Shown: piece after piece, positions 39,874-50,164 of the stretch
How the letters are laid out: the number at the start of each line of letters is the position of its first letter
Position numbering within the stretch: the first letter of the stretch is position 1
Origin: Anaerobiospirillum sp. NML120449
GTDB lineage: Bacteria > Pseudomonadota > Gammaproteobacteria > Enterobacterales > Succinivibrionaceae
Assembly (NCBI RefSeq): GCF_023051105.1
Contig: NZ_JALKIL010000011.1
Span: forward strand, 62,001-126,000
Reading direction: 5' to 3'
Length of the DNA stretch: 64,000 nucleotides
Notes under the pieces: model-generated
Told to the model about the DNA's origin: nothing
The model's input: the letters and a program-made list of their open reading frames with translations, nothing else
Databases searched by the model: none
Made by a program: the position numbers and the translations under genes

Positions 39874-40364
39874 GAGAATTTTCCAGAGTACAGGAAGGAA
39901 AACCGGTCTGCAGTACTCAATCCGCTCTTGCCTGTGCCGGCAGCGCCTTATGCAGGCAGGCGTCAGCCTGATGTCGGGGCACGGTTTGAGAGCAGCAGTT
40001 TCGGCTGATATGTTGAACAGGGGACAGGAAGCGCAATCCACCAGAACAGAGCCGAAGATCAGAATTACTGGTAATACGAAACTGCAGTTGATAAAAAAAG
40101 CGCATTAGCATGCGTCGGGCTATTCTAGCATATCAGCCCTGTTACTGCCCTTATATAGTGCAATATTGGCCGTCTTTACCACGCCAGCCCGGCTCTTGCA
40201 CCGAAATAAGCAGCCAGCACTGTCATGACCCACCTGCCACCGTATTGCTGGCTGGGAAGATGCGGGCAACGTGCTCCACCGGAGCATGTCATCTGACGCT
40301 GAGCTCTCAATGAGCTTAACGCACAGCGCGTCCAATGGTTATGACCATGGCTACGACCAGGGTA

Positions 40365-40515
40365 TGCATGGAGGCCAGGGCATGCATGGAGAGCAGGAGC
40401 CTGCATGTTTGTCCAGGCAGAACATGCATGTAGAGCTGGAGCATGCATGTATGGTCCGGGCAGAACATGCATGGACGGCTGGAGCCTGCATGTATGGTCC
40501 GGACATGACATGAAT
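40365..40515. repeat. Tandem repeat of a 43-bp unit
   Basis: GTCC-GGCAGAACATGCATG starts units at 40411 and 40454, with partial or diverged copies before (about 40368) and after (40497). The unit is rich in ATGCAT palindromes. It is non-coding and lies between the symporter and the DedA gene. No gene was found in 39874-40545. Confidence 0.82.
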
Positions 40516-40545
40516 GGAGGGCAGTGATCCTGGGAATGGAGAAAC

Positions 40546-40579
40546 AAAAAGGGCTGATGCCAAAGCATCAGCCCTTTTT
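40546..40579 (-). terminator. Terminator of the DedA-family gene
   Basis: AAAAAGGGCTGATGC-CAAA-GCATCAGCCCTTTTT forms a perfect hairpin with T-runs on both strands, about 20 bp after the DedA stop codon. Confidence 0.92.
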
Positions 40580-40600
40580 GTAACAGGAAATCTGCAGGCT

Positions 40601-41473
40601 TTATTTTTCCATGCTGACCTTGCTGCCAGTTGTGCTCAGATCAGATGGCTGGCTGCCATCAGCCTGAGCCAGTGCAGCAGGGCTGCTGTCGGCAGCAGCT
40701 GCAGCTGATGCGGACGGGGCTGTGTCTGACGGTGTTGAGGCTGCTGATGCTGCGGCATCAGAAGCGGAAGCTGAGCTGTCCATGTTGGCAGCAGTGCTTG
40801 TGCCATTGCCATTTTTTTCAGGGCAGCCGCATGGGGCAGGATGTGGGTGACTGTCATCAGTAAAGGTCTTGAGGCGGCTGTGGAAGCGCTTTTTGAGGTA
40901 GACAATCAGAATGATGACAAAGAGCAGACCCAGAGCAAGGTAGATCATCTTCTGCACATCCTTGACGTACTCCATGAGCAGGTCAAGATTGTCGGCAAAG
41001 AAGTAGCCAAGATAGACCCATACCGGTACGGAAATGAGGGCCGCAAAGCCGTCCATAAGTATAAAGGTCAGATAGGAAATGCGGCGGCTCATGCCGGCCA
41101 CGAGGAAGATAGGTGAGCGCAGACCCGGCAGGAAGCGGGCGACAAACAGCAGTGACAGACCGTACTGCTTGAACTTGCGCTGAATATGGGAAAAGCGGCG
41201 TGGAGAAAGGATGCGGCGGAACATGCGGATACGCTGAATGCGATAACCGAAGACACGTCCGGCAATGAACATTATGCTGTCGCCGATAAGAACGCCGGCC
41301 AGACCAACCAGACACATGGTATGAGGGTTGGCAAAATCAAGGCCGGAAATAACACCACCTGAAACCAGGGTGATGTCTTCAGGGACCGGTAGACCAAAGC
41401 CGCACAGGATTAAGATTCCAAATACAGCCAGATAGCCATAGTCAGTAAAGAAGGCGATTAAAAAGTCTAACAC
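40601..41473 (-). CDS. DedA-family inner membrane protein
   Basis: The 290 residues have the DedA/VTT core (about residues 5-195). The family features are FGLPVPEDITLVSGG near the N-terminus, the basic ARFLPGLRSPIFLVAGMSR motif and four to five membrane helices. DedA proteins are flippase-like carriers, proposed to recycle undecaprenyl phosphate or move phospholipids, and support envelope integrity. From about residue 205 a hydrophilic tail rich in Ala and Ser follows, unusual for the family. The start is GTG (41471-41473), preceded by AAGGGA at 6 bases. A TATAAT on the minus strand at 41689-41694 is a likely promoter -10. Confidence 0.9.
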   Translation of the reverse strand: MLDFLIAFFTDYGYLAVFGILILCGFGLPVPEDITLVSGGVISGLDFANPHTMCLVGLAGVLIGDSIMFIAGRVFGYRIQRIRMFRRILSPRRFSHIQRKFKQYGLSLLFVARFLPGLRSPIFLVAGMSRRISYLTFILMDGFAALISVPVWVYLGYFFADNLDLLMEYVKDVQKMIYLALGLLFVIILIVYLKKRFHSRLKTFTDDSHPHPAPCGCPEKNGNGTSTAANMDSSASASDAAASAASTPSDTAPSASAAAAADSSPAALAQADGSQPSDLSTTGSKVSMEK

Positions 41474-42189
41474 TTCAGATCCCTTTAAATGAGAGCCCGG
41501 GCCGGTAAAGGCCTGGTCAGCAAGGTCAACTTCGGCAGAATTACTTCATGTCAAATCTGGCATGTGCCATGACATTCTGTCAGTGCTCAGGGAGCAAACC
41601 CATACACATGTTAAGAGTACTCTGTCCGTCACATGCGGCATCTGCACAGGCAGGATGCTAAAACCGACAAAACAAGAACTGATCAGCAATTATACTCTAA
41701 TGTAATGCTAACTCTAATAAGTTCTTGTCGACTACAGACGCAGATACACATATTAAGTTCCAAATTCGTTGTCATTGCTGCCTGCCTGCAACAGTGTCAA
41801 TGGTACTGAAAATACAGCAGGAACGACTCACCTGTCCAGACAGACAGGACTGACTATAAGCATGATAAAGGAAGCTGAACAGGCGTGCATACACTTTCAG
41901 AATCGACAGGAATATTATCAGATTTTTGATGGTTTTCTAGAAAAAATCGGTCCTTTTGAGGCATTTTCAGCTGTTTTTTACAACTTTTTTATGTTTTTTC
42001 GCCCATTTTGCTCAAAGGAACCATATGCTCAAATCAGCCCATAACAACTGAGCTTTTTCCCCGGAAAATCCTCTCAAAACACCAGGAAAATACTGAGTTT
42101 CACCCATCTCCTGGCCCCTTGCCCAGTACCACAGCCCTGCAGGCAGTAACCAGTCAGCCCAGCCATACAGCCTTACATCAGGACAGCAA

Positions 42190-42238
42190 GATATCAGGTC
42201 AGCCAGACAGCCAGATATCAGGCCAGCCAGACAGCCAG
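42190..42238. repeat. Two copies of a 24-bp unit
   Basis: ATATCAGG-CAGCCAGACAGCC occurs at 42191 and 42215 with one mismatch. Confidence 0.75.
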
Positions 42239-42647
42239 CAATAAGCCGTCCAGAGGCAGGACATCTACCAGCCCGCAACCAGCCGTTTGACGGCCATCAG
42301 GCGCTCAAGTGGCCCGGGCTCTGTGCTACTCAACTCATTTCATAGCATCACCGTGCCTGCTTTTATTGCCTTGCTCTGTCGTGAGCTGAGCTCCTTAATG
42401 CGCCTGGGGACGGGCAGGGTCTGAGAGGCAATATGTCCAGTCAGCAAGCTGTGACAGCTCGCCGCCACAATCTGCCAGGCATGACCGGTCCAGGCAACTG
42501 CATGGCTTTCAAACTGTTTTACTGCATCGCTACTGGAACGGCCTGGCAGAATTAATACATACGCAAGGCAGATGAAGCTGTGCACTGTCCTGCAGTACTC
42601 CTTCAGGCCCGGTAACCTGGCTCCTGAGCAGTGATGGGGGTGACTGG

Positions 42648-42738
42648 CAGTGATTTGTGGATACGGACAGTTGTGGGCAGTGAATAGCGGTGACGGGTAA
42701 TGATGGGGATACGGGCAGTTGTGGGAAGTGACGCGCTG
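42648..42738. repeat. Two copies of a 48-bp unit
   Basis: GATACGG-CAGTTGTGGG begins at 42660 and 42708. Shorter GTGATGGGGGTGAC-like fragments recur between them. Confidence 0.75.
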
Positions 42739-43221
42739 CGGATCGATGGGACAATGTACGCCTGCAATGACTGTCAGGGGCAGCGCGCAAGGAAAGAGCA
42801 GGCAGACTGTTAAAGGCAGTGATCTTTGAGCGTACTGTGCAGTTGAGGTTGCAGCTCCATGAGGGGGTGCAGTATTGCTGTCTTGCTGGCGCCGCTGTGT
42901 GATTAAGTGGCAAGTTGATGTTGCTCTCTGTTACGGCTCAGATGGGCCGGCTTTGCCGGCTGGAGTGGCGGTGCACGCGGGCGTGGTGGTTTTGGAGGCC
43001 TCTTTTTGACTCCGTGGAGCTGTGGCATATGGGGAGGACTGTTCAGGCAGAATGGCAACAGGTATGGCAGCTCAGGGGAATATTGACTGTTGCAAAAGCG
43101 TGGAGTCATTTTTTGGTGGCAGTTTCTGTATTTATGTCAGCTTTGGGGCTCAGGGGAGGTGATATTGTGTGACTGCCGTTAAATCAGGGGGATGACCGGG
43201 GGCTTTGCAGGCTGTTTCGGC

Positions 43222-43250
43222 TTTATAAAGACCGATTTTTGCCTTATACT
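43222..43250 (+). promoter_or_regulatory. Candidate ftsK promoter
   Basis: TTTATA (43222-43227) and TATACT (43245-43250) are spaced 17 bp. The leader would be about 95 bases. Confidence 0.5.
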
Positions 43251-43355
43251 TTGGAAGCTTTTGCCTTGAATTTTTCAGGTATGAAACAGTTCGATTTTGC
43301 GGACTGCCATGAGGCTGTGAACTCATGGGTGGTTGGAGATTAGGAGAAAGTTTTT

Positions 43356-46300
43356 ATGGCAGCTTCAAAGGGAACACCAGGCGCACAGGGTGAGCGTAAT
43401 CCCTTACGCATGGTGCTCTTTATTTTGAGTATTGGCCTGTGCCTTTTTGGCTTTTATTCCATTCTGGATTTTCAGAGTTCTGTTCAGGCTCAGCTCAGTG
43501 GTGAGCTTATTCTGGGCCAGGTGGATTCTGCCAGCTACAATCATAAGGACTCTCCTGTCTTAGGCTTCCTCTTTGAATACTTCGGTATTCTTACCTACCT
43601 CTTTGCCCTGATGATTGTCTATCTGGGCTACTTCCTCGTACTTAAGCCTGTTGATATCTGGCATGCCGATTTTTACAAGGCTTGTCTGCGACTGCTGGGC
43701 TTTAACTTCCTGCTTATAGGCCTTGCCGGCGTACTGTCACGAACAGCTGATCTGGGCACCACCGGTGCCGGTGGTCTGCTGGGCGATATGCTCAACATGT
43801 TCTTTGACCTGGCTCTGCCAGGCTTGCTCAGTGTCTTTATCTTCGCCATTACAGCTTTCTGCGGTTTATCCATGTTAATGGGCCGCAATCCATTTTTCCT
43901 CTTTGACGGCCTTGGTGAAGTCTTCTTCAAGGTACTTCCAGCCCGTTCACGCAAGAGCCAGTCTGAATCCGTGTCAGAGTCTGAACTTCAGGAGCGTCTT
44001 GCTGCCGGTGCTCAGGATGATGGTATTGATGCCCGTGCGCTGGCAGCAGGCGGCGCCGGGGCAGCTCTGGCAGCAAGCGCCCTGGGCTCTGAGGCTCAGG
44101 CAGCTGGAAATGAGCTGCAGCCTGGCATGAGTGATCTGGTTATTCCTCTTGATGATCCTGCCGACCTTAATGACGACGGCACTCAGGCAAATGGTCTGGG
44201 CAGCTCCGACGCCCTTGCCTTTGGCCAGCCTGTACCTCTTGATGACGGTATCCCTTCACTGCCAGATCTCAATGGCGAGCGCGGTGACACTCTGTCTCTT
44301 CAGCAAGGCCAGCAGCTGCAGGATCTCGACTCAGCTTCTGTAGCCGGTAATGGTGCTGCAGCTACTGGTGCAGCAGATGTAGCCGCCGCAGCTGGTGCAG
44401 CCGATGCAGACGCCGCTCAGGCCCATTCATTAAGGCTGCCTGATGATCTGCTGGGCGACATGGGGGGCGCTGGTGACATGCCTGAATCTCAGAGCATGGG
44501 TGGTCATCAGTACAGTCCTGATATGCCTGACCATGTCAACAACATGGATGATGCCTTCCTGCAGGCTGCTGTTGAGGCCGCCCGTGATCAGGAACTTGAG
44601 GGGCAGGATGACGGATCAGCCATGTCTGGCGATTTCTTTGGCAATGTAATCACTGGCGAACATGGTCGCATGTCTCCTGATCTGAAGCCTGATTACAATA
44701 TCCAGGAGCCAGGTTCACTCAATAATCAGCTTGACAGCTCAATTCAGGATGCCGCTGCTCTGGAGCATGAGGCTCTTAACAGCTCAGATCCTGATGTGGC
44801 CAGCGACTTCTTCAGCGGCCCAATTGTCAGCGATGCCGAACAGAGAATGGCTGGAGGCGTAGACGCCCTCGAGGGTGAACATGTTCCTGGTGATGTCTCT
44901 CCAATGCCTGACCTTGGAGATAGCGCTCCGGTTAACGATTTCTTTGCAGCCACCATGAACGATGCCATGCGTGAGAGCATGGCCCATGATTCAGCTGCAG
45001 CCCCGGCTGATTCCGGCGAGGCAGTCGAAATGGGCAATGCCCCAGGTAGCATGCGCGACAGCATGGGCGGTATGCGCGATGGCATTAATGACGCCATGGG
45101 AGCTGATTACGATTCAGATCAGTTCGGGCGTGCTGCTGACAATATCAGCCAGGCTGATGATTCTTACAGGGATTTTGCCCCTGAGGCCGGTGCTCCAGAC
45201 ACTCTGGGAGCTGATCAGGGCGGAATTCAGGGTATTGCTGCTGATGATTCATTTGCCTCATGGCAAGATGAAGCTCAGAGAGCTGCCGACAGTGCTCAGC
45301 CTGATGTTCAGCCTTCTCAGGATCAGAATCTGCGTTCAGCTGCGCCAGCTGCTGAGGTCGACCGCGCTGCAGATGACCTTCTGCCAGTTGCAGGTGAGTT
45401 CTATGATGAAGCTGCAAATGCAGCTGCTGATGCCTCTGAGGGCATGACCTCTGACTCATCTGTAGCTGCAGCCCGCAGTGCTATTTCCGCTGCCGCCGCA
45501 GCTGCAGCTGGTCGTGCTGCAGCTGCTGGATTTACCGGCGCTGCCGGTGCTGCAGCCGCTCATGCAGCTGGCAGTGCCGCTTCCGGTCCTGTAATGGCTC
45601 TGAGTGCTGCAGCTGATCACTTCAGGGATCGTGCTGCTGCAGATAAGGATGCTGCTGAGCGGGATGAAGCAGCCCGTCGTGAGCGCGAGGAGGCCAAACG
45701 CCTGGAGCGCGAGCGCCAGGAGCGTGACGATGCTGCCCGCCGTGAACGCGAAGAGGCTGAGCGCAAGGAGCGTGAGGAAACTGAACGTCGTGAACGTGAA
45801 GAGGCTGAGCGCAAGGAGCGTGAGGAAGCTGAACGCCGTGAGCGCGAAGAGGCTGAGCGCAAGGAGCGTGAGGAAGCTGAGCGCAAGGAGCGTGAGGAAG
45901 CTGAACGTCGTGAGCGCGAAGAGGCTGAGCGCAAGGAGCGTGAGGAAGCTGAACGCCGTGAGCGCGAAGAGGCTGAGCGCCTGGAGCGTGAAGCAGCTGA
46001 AGCAGCGGCCGCTGAGGCTGCAGCTGCAGAGGCCGCCGCTCAGGCTGCTGCCGAGGCTGAGGCGGCCCGTGCTGCTCAGGAAAGTGGCAAGCCTGAGGGG
46101 GCTGATGAGAACAGCCCTTATGGTTACGGCACTTATGCTGCTACCCATAAGCTGCGTCGCGAGCGTGAAGATCATGCTGCTGTTGCTGCACCTGAGACAA
46201 CAGAATCTCAGGGCAATAAAGAAGAGGCAGCTGAGGAAAATCCGGGTGCTGTACACACTATCGTTCAGCGTACCGATCCTGAGGTTTTTGCTGCTCAGCA

Positions 46301-49300
46301 GGAAGCCCGACGCAAGGAGCGTGAGGAGGCTGAACGCCGTGAGCGCGAAGAGGCCGAGCGCAAGGAGCGCGAGGAAGCTGAGCGCAAGGAACGTGAAGAG
46401 GCCGAACGCAAGGAACGCGAAGAAGCAGAGCGCCGCGATCGTGAAGAGGCAGAGCGTAAGGAGCGAGAGGAAGCTGAGCGTAAGCAGACTGAGCTCGAAA
46501 ATGAGCAGGCTGCTGCAGCTGCACAGGACTCTCAGTCCGATAATGCAGGTCAGGATGCTGATGATACAGATCAGCTGACTGATGGTGCCAGTGACGAAGA
46601 GGAAGAGGCGCCTATCTACGCCGGTACTTATGCCGCCAAGCTGGCCCGTGAGCGTGCGGCTCAGGAAGCCCGCAGTGGTCGCAAGAACAGACGCAAGAGC
46701 GAAGAGCTTGAAGAAAGTGCTCAGGATGCTCAAGAGCACAAAGAAGAGCAGGGCCCAAGCACTATTATTCGTGATACCCGCCGTGAGTTTGAAGAGGCTC
46801 AGGCTGCCCGTGCCGCTCAGGCTAAAGCTGCACAGTCGGGTCAGGGTGCTGACGCAGCTGCTTCGGCAGCCGCAGCTGGTGCTGATGGCGCTCAGGAATC
46901 TGGCAGTGTTGAAGTAAACATGTTTGGTTCTGATGATGCAGACAGCCCTTATGAGCCACGTCATGCCTATGATTTTGGCAGCGGCCAGAAGGCAGGTCAG
47001 CTCGATGAAAGCCTCAGTGGCACTTCATCATCTGGTGACAGCGATGACGATGATGAGGGCTATTTTGCCGGTGCCGCCATGCATGATCACAGTGAAGACA
47101 GCTCTGATGACGCAGACGATGATGACAACGAGAACATCATTGCCTTTGACAGCATTGGCAAGGAAGACAGCGGCTATGAAGTAGGCGCGCTTACCTCTGC
47201 CTTCATTCCTGTACCTGATGACAACCATGCTCCTGTCAGACAGACTCCGGTACGCTCCGGCTCTGCATCTGTTCAGGAAAAGTCACAGCGCACTGAAAAG
47301 GCTGCCATTGAAGCTGCCCATGTAGCACAGGAAGAAAAGAAACAGACTGCTGACAGCGCAGGTAACACCTACGCAACCGCTGCAGATACTGATCATGATG
47401 ATCTGGCATCCTGGGCCGGTGCCGTAGCCTCAGCTCTCAATGAGGGTTCCGCCGGTATGGAAAACCAGAGCACTGGTGCAGCACAGTTAAATAATGCCGG
47501 TGGCCAGAATATGGAGCCTGCAGGACAGTTCGTACCTGTACCGGAGGGACAGACCCTTGCCGGTGCTCAGGCCGGCTTCGGTAACAATGGCCAGCCTGTG
47601 CAGTACATGCAGATGCCCAACGGACAGGTAGTACCTGTAATGCCAGGTGCAGTTAACCAGCCGGTAAACAGCATGCCCGGTATGGGGCAGTACGTTCAGC
47701 TTCCCAACGGACAGGTAATGCCGTTCGTGCCTGGTAATATGAACCAGGGCATGATTTACCAGGGGCAGCTAAACGGCATGATGAATCCAGCCATGGCAAA
47801 TGGCATGCACCCACAGCAGGCAATGCAGGGACAGGCAGGCTTTGCAGGTCAGCAAGGCCTGGCAGCTCAGTCAGGTTTTCCCGGCCAGACAGCCGTACAT
47901 GGCATGATGGGTCAGCAGGGCCAGCAACAGCTGCCACTGCCAGGTCAGCTGCCACTGCCAGGTCAGCAGCAGCTGCAAAATCAGCCGGCTGCTGCAGGTC
48001 AGCCTGCCTCTGCAGGCCAGCAGGGGCTGGCAGGACAGGCTGGCATGCCTGAGGCCGGTAACAACTTTATGGGAGCTTACAACTCCAGCACTTCAAATCT
48101 GCCATCTTACATGGCCGGAGTGGCTCAGGGGCAAAGCCCGGTGAGCGAGCCACGTGGCAGCCGTGCTCTGTGCACAGTGCCACGCCGCAAGTACGACAGC
48201 TGGAGACCATCTCTTGATCTGCTGGCCCGCTCAAACAGCCATGTCAGCGAGGATCTTGAGGAGCTCAATAAGAGAGCCGAACTTATCAATGAGGTCCTGC
48301 AGTCATTTGGTGTCAAGGCAACAGTAGCTGATTACCTTACCGGACCTGTGATCACCCGCTTTGATCTGGACCTGGCTCCGGGCGTTAAGACCTCGGCTAT
48401 TTCCTCTATTGAAACCGAGCTGTGCCGCAATCTGATGGTGCCTAACATTCGTGTGGTACCGATTATTGACGGCTCGTCCTATGTCGGTCTTGAGGTGCCT
48501 AATACCGTACGCCGCTTTATTACCCTGGCTGATATGGCAGAAAGCCGTGAGTTCCAGGAGACCACCAGCTCACTGCCTATGTGTCTTGGTGCCTCGGTAA
48601 CAGGCAGCCCTGTAGTAAAGGATCTGGCTGAGGCTCCACATCTGCTGGTTGCCGGTACTACAGGTTCTGGCAAGTCAGCCGGTCTGAACACCATGCTGAT
48701 TTCCATGCTGCTCAAGTGTTCACCGGCTGAGCTGCGTCTTATTCTCGTGGACCCTAAGCAGCTTGAGTTCTCTATCTACAAGGATCTGCCTCATCTGATT
48801 ACTCCGGTAATCACCGATGTTGCTGAAAAGACTCCGGTAGCCCTCAACTGGTGTGTTGATGAGATGGAGCGCCGCTTCAAGCTCATGTCCATGCTGGGTG
48901 TAAGAAAGCTCTCCGAGTTCAACGAAATGGTAAGACGTGAGGCTCAGGCCGGACGCTCTATTGCCGATCCGCTGTGGACTGTTGATCAGGGACCTCATCC
49001 TCAGGCTCTTGAGCCTCTGCCATGCATTGTGGTGGTGGTTGAGGAATTTGCTGACCTCATGGCCCAAAGCGGTCGCAAGAAGGACAAGGAGGGTACTCCT
49101 GAGGGCCTGATTGCCCGTCTTAGTGCCAAGTCCCGTGCCGCAGGTATCCATCTGGTACTGGTTACCCAGACTCCACGTTCAGAGGTGGTCACCGGTACCA
49201 TCAAGGCCAACTTCCCATCTCGTGTGGCCTTTACTGTGCAGAACCGTCTTGATTCCACCATTGTGCTGGATGAAAAGGGCGCAGAGACTTTGCTTGGCAA

Positions 49301-49661
49301 TGGCGACATGCTTTACAAGTTCACCGGCTCAAGCACAGCTACCCGTGCTCACGGCGCATTTACCTCCAATGATGATGTAAGGGCTGTGGTTGAGGCATGG
49401 CGTGAGCATGCCGGTGCTCCTGAGTACCTTGAGGACGTTATTTACGTTCCTGAAGAGGAGCATGACGAGCCAGGTGAGGCCCGTGCCCGCGAGCGCGAAC
49501 TGGACGTAAAGTTCGATGCTGCCGCTGCCCTGGCCCGTGAGTACCTGGAGCTGCGTGGCAAACCGCCAACCGTTTCAGATCTTCAGACTGAGCTTGGTGT
49601 AGGCTTCCCAAGAGCCAAGAAGATTCACATGCAGCTCATGCGTGAAGGCGTCTTCAACTGA
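43356..49661 (+). CDS. ftsK: DNA translocase FtsK with an exceptionally long linker
   Basis: At 2101 residues this is far larger than E. coli FtsK (1329). In order: four membrane segments (about 17-40, 66-95, 109-128, 143-176) that anchor it at the septum; a ~1400-residue linker; the motor domain from about 1616 with Walker A GTTGSGKS (Lys1773) and the Walker B segment VVVVEEFADLM; and a C-terminal gamma domain (PPTVSDLQTELGVGFPRAKKIHMQLMREG) that should read KOPS sites. The linker contains acidic/Ala-rich parts, two charged ERK-rich blocks (about 770-890 and 980-1050) and a Gln/Gly/Met-rich part (about 1380-1585). Glu1896 replaces the usual Walker B Asp. AGGAG lies 9 bases before the ATG. 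It moves chromosome ends apart and activates XerCD at dif. The lolA-rarA-serS neighbours match E. coli. Confidence 0.96.
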   Translation: MAASKGTPGAQGERNPLRMVLFILSIGLCLFGFYSILDFQSSVQAQLSGELILGQVDSASYNHKDSPVLGFLFEYFGILTYLFALMIVYLGYFLVLKPVDIWHADFYKACLRLLGFNFLLIGLAGVLSRTADLGTTGAGGLLGDMLNMFFDLALPGLLSVFIFAITAFCGLSMLMGRNPFFLFDGLGEVFFKVLPARSRKSQSESVSESELQERLAAGAQDDGIDARALAAGGAGAALAASALGSEAQAAGNELQPGMSDLVIPLDDPADLNDDGTQANGLGSSDALAFGQPVPLDDGIPSLPDLNGERGDTLSLQQGQQLQDLDSASVAGNGAAATGAADVAAAAGAADADAAQAHSLRLPDDLLGDMGGAGDMPESQSMGGHQYSPDMPDHVNNMDDAFLQAAVEAARDQELEGQDDGSAMSGDFFGNVITGEHGRMSPDLKPDYNIQEPGSLNNQLDSSIQDAAALEHEALNSSDPDVASDFFSGPIVSDAEQRMAGGVDALEGEHVPGDVSPMPDLGDSAPVNDFFAATMNDAMRESMAHDSAAAPADSGEAVEMGNAPGSMRDSMGGMRDGINDAMGADYDSDQFGRAADNISQADDSYRDFAPEAGAPDTLGADQGGIQGIAADDSFASWQDEAQRAADSAQPDVQPSQDQNLRSAAPAAEVDRAADDLLPVAGEFYDEAANAAADASEGMTSDSSVAAARSAISAAAAAAAGRAAAAGFTGAAGAAAAHAAGSAASGPVMALSAAADHFRDRAAADKDAAERDEAARREREEAKRLERERQERDDAARREREEAERKEREETERREREEAERKEREEAERREREEAERKEREEAERKEREEAERREREEAERKEREEAERREREEAERLEREAAEAAAAEAAAAEAAAQAAAEAEAARAAQESGKPEGADENSPYGYGTYAATHKLRREREDHAAVAAPETTESQGNKEEAAEENPGAVHTIVQRTDPEVFAAQQEARRKEREEAERREREEAERKEREEAERKEREEAERKEREEAERRDREEAERKEREEAERKQTELENEQAAAAAQDSQSDNAGQDADDTDQLTDGASDEEEEAPIYAGTYAAKLARERAAQEARSGRKNRRKSEELEESAQDAQEHKEEQGPSTIIRDTRREFEEAQAARAAQAKAAQSGQGADAAASAAAAGADGAQESGSVEVNMFGSDDADSPYEPRHAYDFGSGQKAGQLDESLSGTSSSGDSDDDDEGYFAGAAMHDHSEDSSDDADDDDNENIIAFDSIGKEDSGYEVGALTSAFIPVPDDNHAPVRQTPVRSGSASVQEKSQRTEKAAIEAAHVAQEEKKQTADSAGNTYATAADTDHDDLASWAGAVASALNEGSAGMENQSTGAAQLNNAGGQNMEPAGQFVPVPEGQTLAGAQAGFGNNGQPVQYMQMPNGQVVPVMPGAVNQPVNSMPGMGQYVQLPNGQVMPFVPGNMNQGMIYQGQLNGMMNPAMANGMHPQQAMQGQAGFAGQQGLAAQSGFPGQTAVHGMMGQQGQQQLPLPGQLPLPGQQQLQNQPAAAGQPASAGQQGLAGQAGMPEAGNNFMGAYNSSTSNLPSYMAGVAQGQSPVSEPRGSRALCTVPRRKYDSWRPSLDLLARSNSHVSEDLEELNKRAELINEVLQSFGVKATVADYLTGPVITRFDLDLAPGVKTSAISSIETELCRNLMVPNIRVVPIIDGSSYVGLEVPNTVRRFITLADMAESREFQETTSSLPMCLGASVTGSPVVKDLAEAPHLLVAGTTGSGKSAGLNTMLISMLLKCSPAELRLILVDPKQLEFSIYKDLPHLITPVITDVAEKTPVALNWCVDEMERRFKLMSMLGVRKLSEFNEMVRREAQAGRSIADPLWTVDQGPHPQALEPLPCIVVVVEEFADLMAQSGRKKDKEGTPEGLIARLSAKSRAAGIHLVLVTQTPRSEVVTGTIKANFPSRVAFTVQNRLDSTIVLDEKGAETLLGNGDMLYKFTGSSTATRAHGAFTSNDDVRAVVEAWREHAGAPEYLEDVIYVPEEEHDEPGEARARERELDVKFDAAAALAREYLELRGKPPTVSDLQTELGVGFPRAKKIHMQLMREGVFN
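45660..46000 (+). repeat. Coding repeat encoding an EREEAERK octapeptide array in FtsK
   Basis: The peptide EREEAERK/R recurs with an 8-residue (24-base) period about a dozen times. A second, shorter block of the same unit lies at about 46310-46490. The pattern of Glu and Arg/Lys four residues apart is typical of stable single alpha-helices. Confidence 0.9.
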
Positions 49662-49770
49662 CAGATCAGGCCCGGCTCCTGTTTACCGGTCCTGCCACTG
49701 CTTACTGGTTCATTAACTGCTCCGGTTACAGGTTTACAGATCCAGTTACCGGACCATTAACTGCTCCTGG

Positions 49771-49830
49771 AACGGGCTCGGTAACGGGCTCAGTAACTGG
49801 GTCGGTAACGGGCTCAGTAACGTGGTCGGT
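49771..49830. repeat. Five tandem copies of a 12-bp unit
   Basis: AACGGGCTCGGT and variants fill 49771-49830 exactly (5 x 12 bases). They sit between the ftsK stop codon and its terminator. Confidence 0.88.
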
Positions 49831-49856
49831 AGCAGGCATGGAGCCTGCAGATAAAA

Positions 49857-49896
49857 GAGCGGGGGCGCAGAGAAATCTGCGCCCCCGTCTTTTTTC
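49857..49896 (+). terminator. Terminator of ftsK
   Basis: A perfect 12-13 bp stem GCGGGGGCGCAGA-GAAA-TCTGCGCCCCCG is followed by TCT6C. It has a stable GAAA tetraloop. Confidence 0.92.
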
Positions 49897-50164
49897 ACGT
49901 GATTCCGGCTCTATCTGTGAGTCTGAGTTGAGCCAGAACTGGCGTGTTTTCCTGCAGTCAAAATGTCTTTGGCCCCCGAACATAAGGCAGGTTTCCTGGA
50001 TCCCAGTTGCAGGCCGTTTTTAGCAGTCTGTTTAGTCTGGATGTGCTTTGTTTATCGAAAACTCCTGTTGCATCTAAGAAAAATTCTTGGTTGCAACTAA
50101 TTGGACGGCGTCACTGTGCGAAGTATGTATAATCGTTGCAGAACATTAACCCAGGAGATATGAA
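49897..50164 (+). promoter_or_regulatory. tpx upstream region with a TATAAT box
   Basis: TATAAT at 50128-50133 lies 32 bp before the tpx ATG. TTGGAC (50101) is too far from it for a standard -35, so this may be an activated promoter. AGGAG (50153-50157) gives the ribosome-binding site at 7-base spacing. Confidence 0.5.

Larger units (their letters stand above)
41474..43221. other. Long spacer upstream of ftsK without a convincing gene
   Basis: About 1.75 kb. It holds the DedA promoter region, an AT-rich block (about 41920-42010), two tandem repeats and only short overlapping frames. A frame at 41862-42044 (60 codons, MIKEAEQACIHFQ...) is the most protein-like, but it has a poor ribosome-binding site and no recognised relatives. 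Confidence 0.5.

Noticed and set aside
39874..40120. Glycine riboswitch in the leader of the AGCS symporter
   Set aside because: Such carriers are often glycine-riboswitch controlled and the leader is long, but I could not find the conserved aptamer cores; a small hairpin at 40101-40114 with a T-run lies too close to the likely transcription start to be an expression platform.
41862..42044. 60-codon frame MIKEAEQACIHFQ... upstream of ftsK
   Set aside because: Composition is somewhat protein-like, but the start context is poor, no family is recognised, and the region is a long spacer with repeats.
45456..46964. 502-codon minus-strand frame within ftsK
   Set aside because: It is a shadow of the repetitive ERK-rich linker, with biased composition and no start signal; the ftsK frame is supported at both ends.
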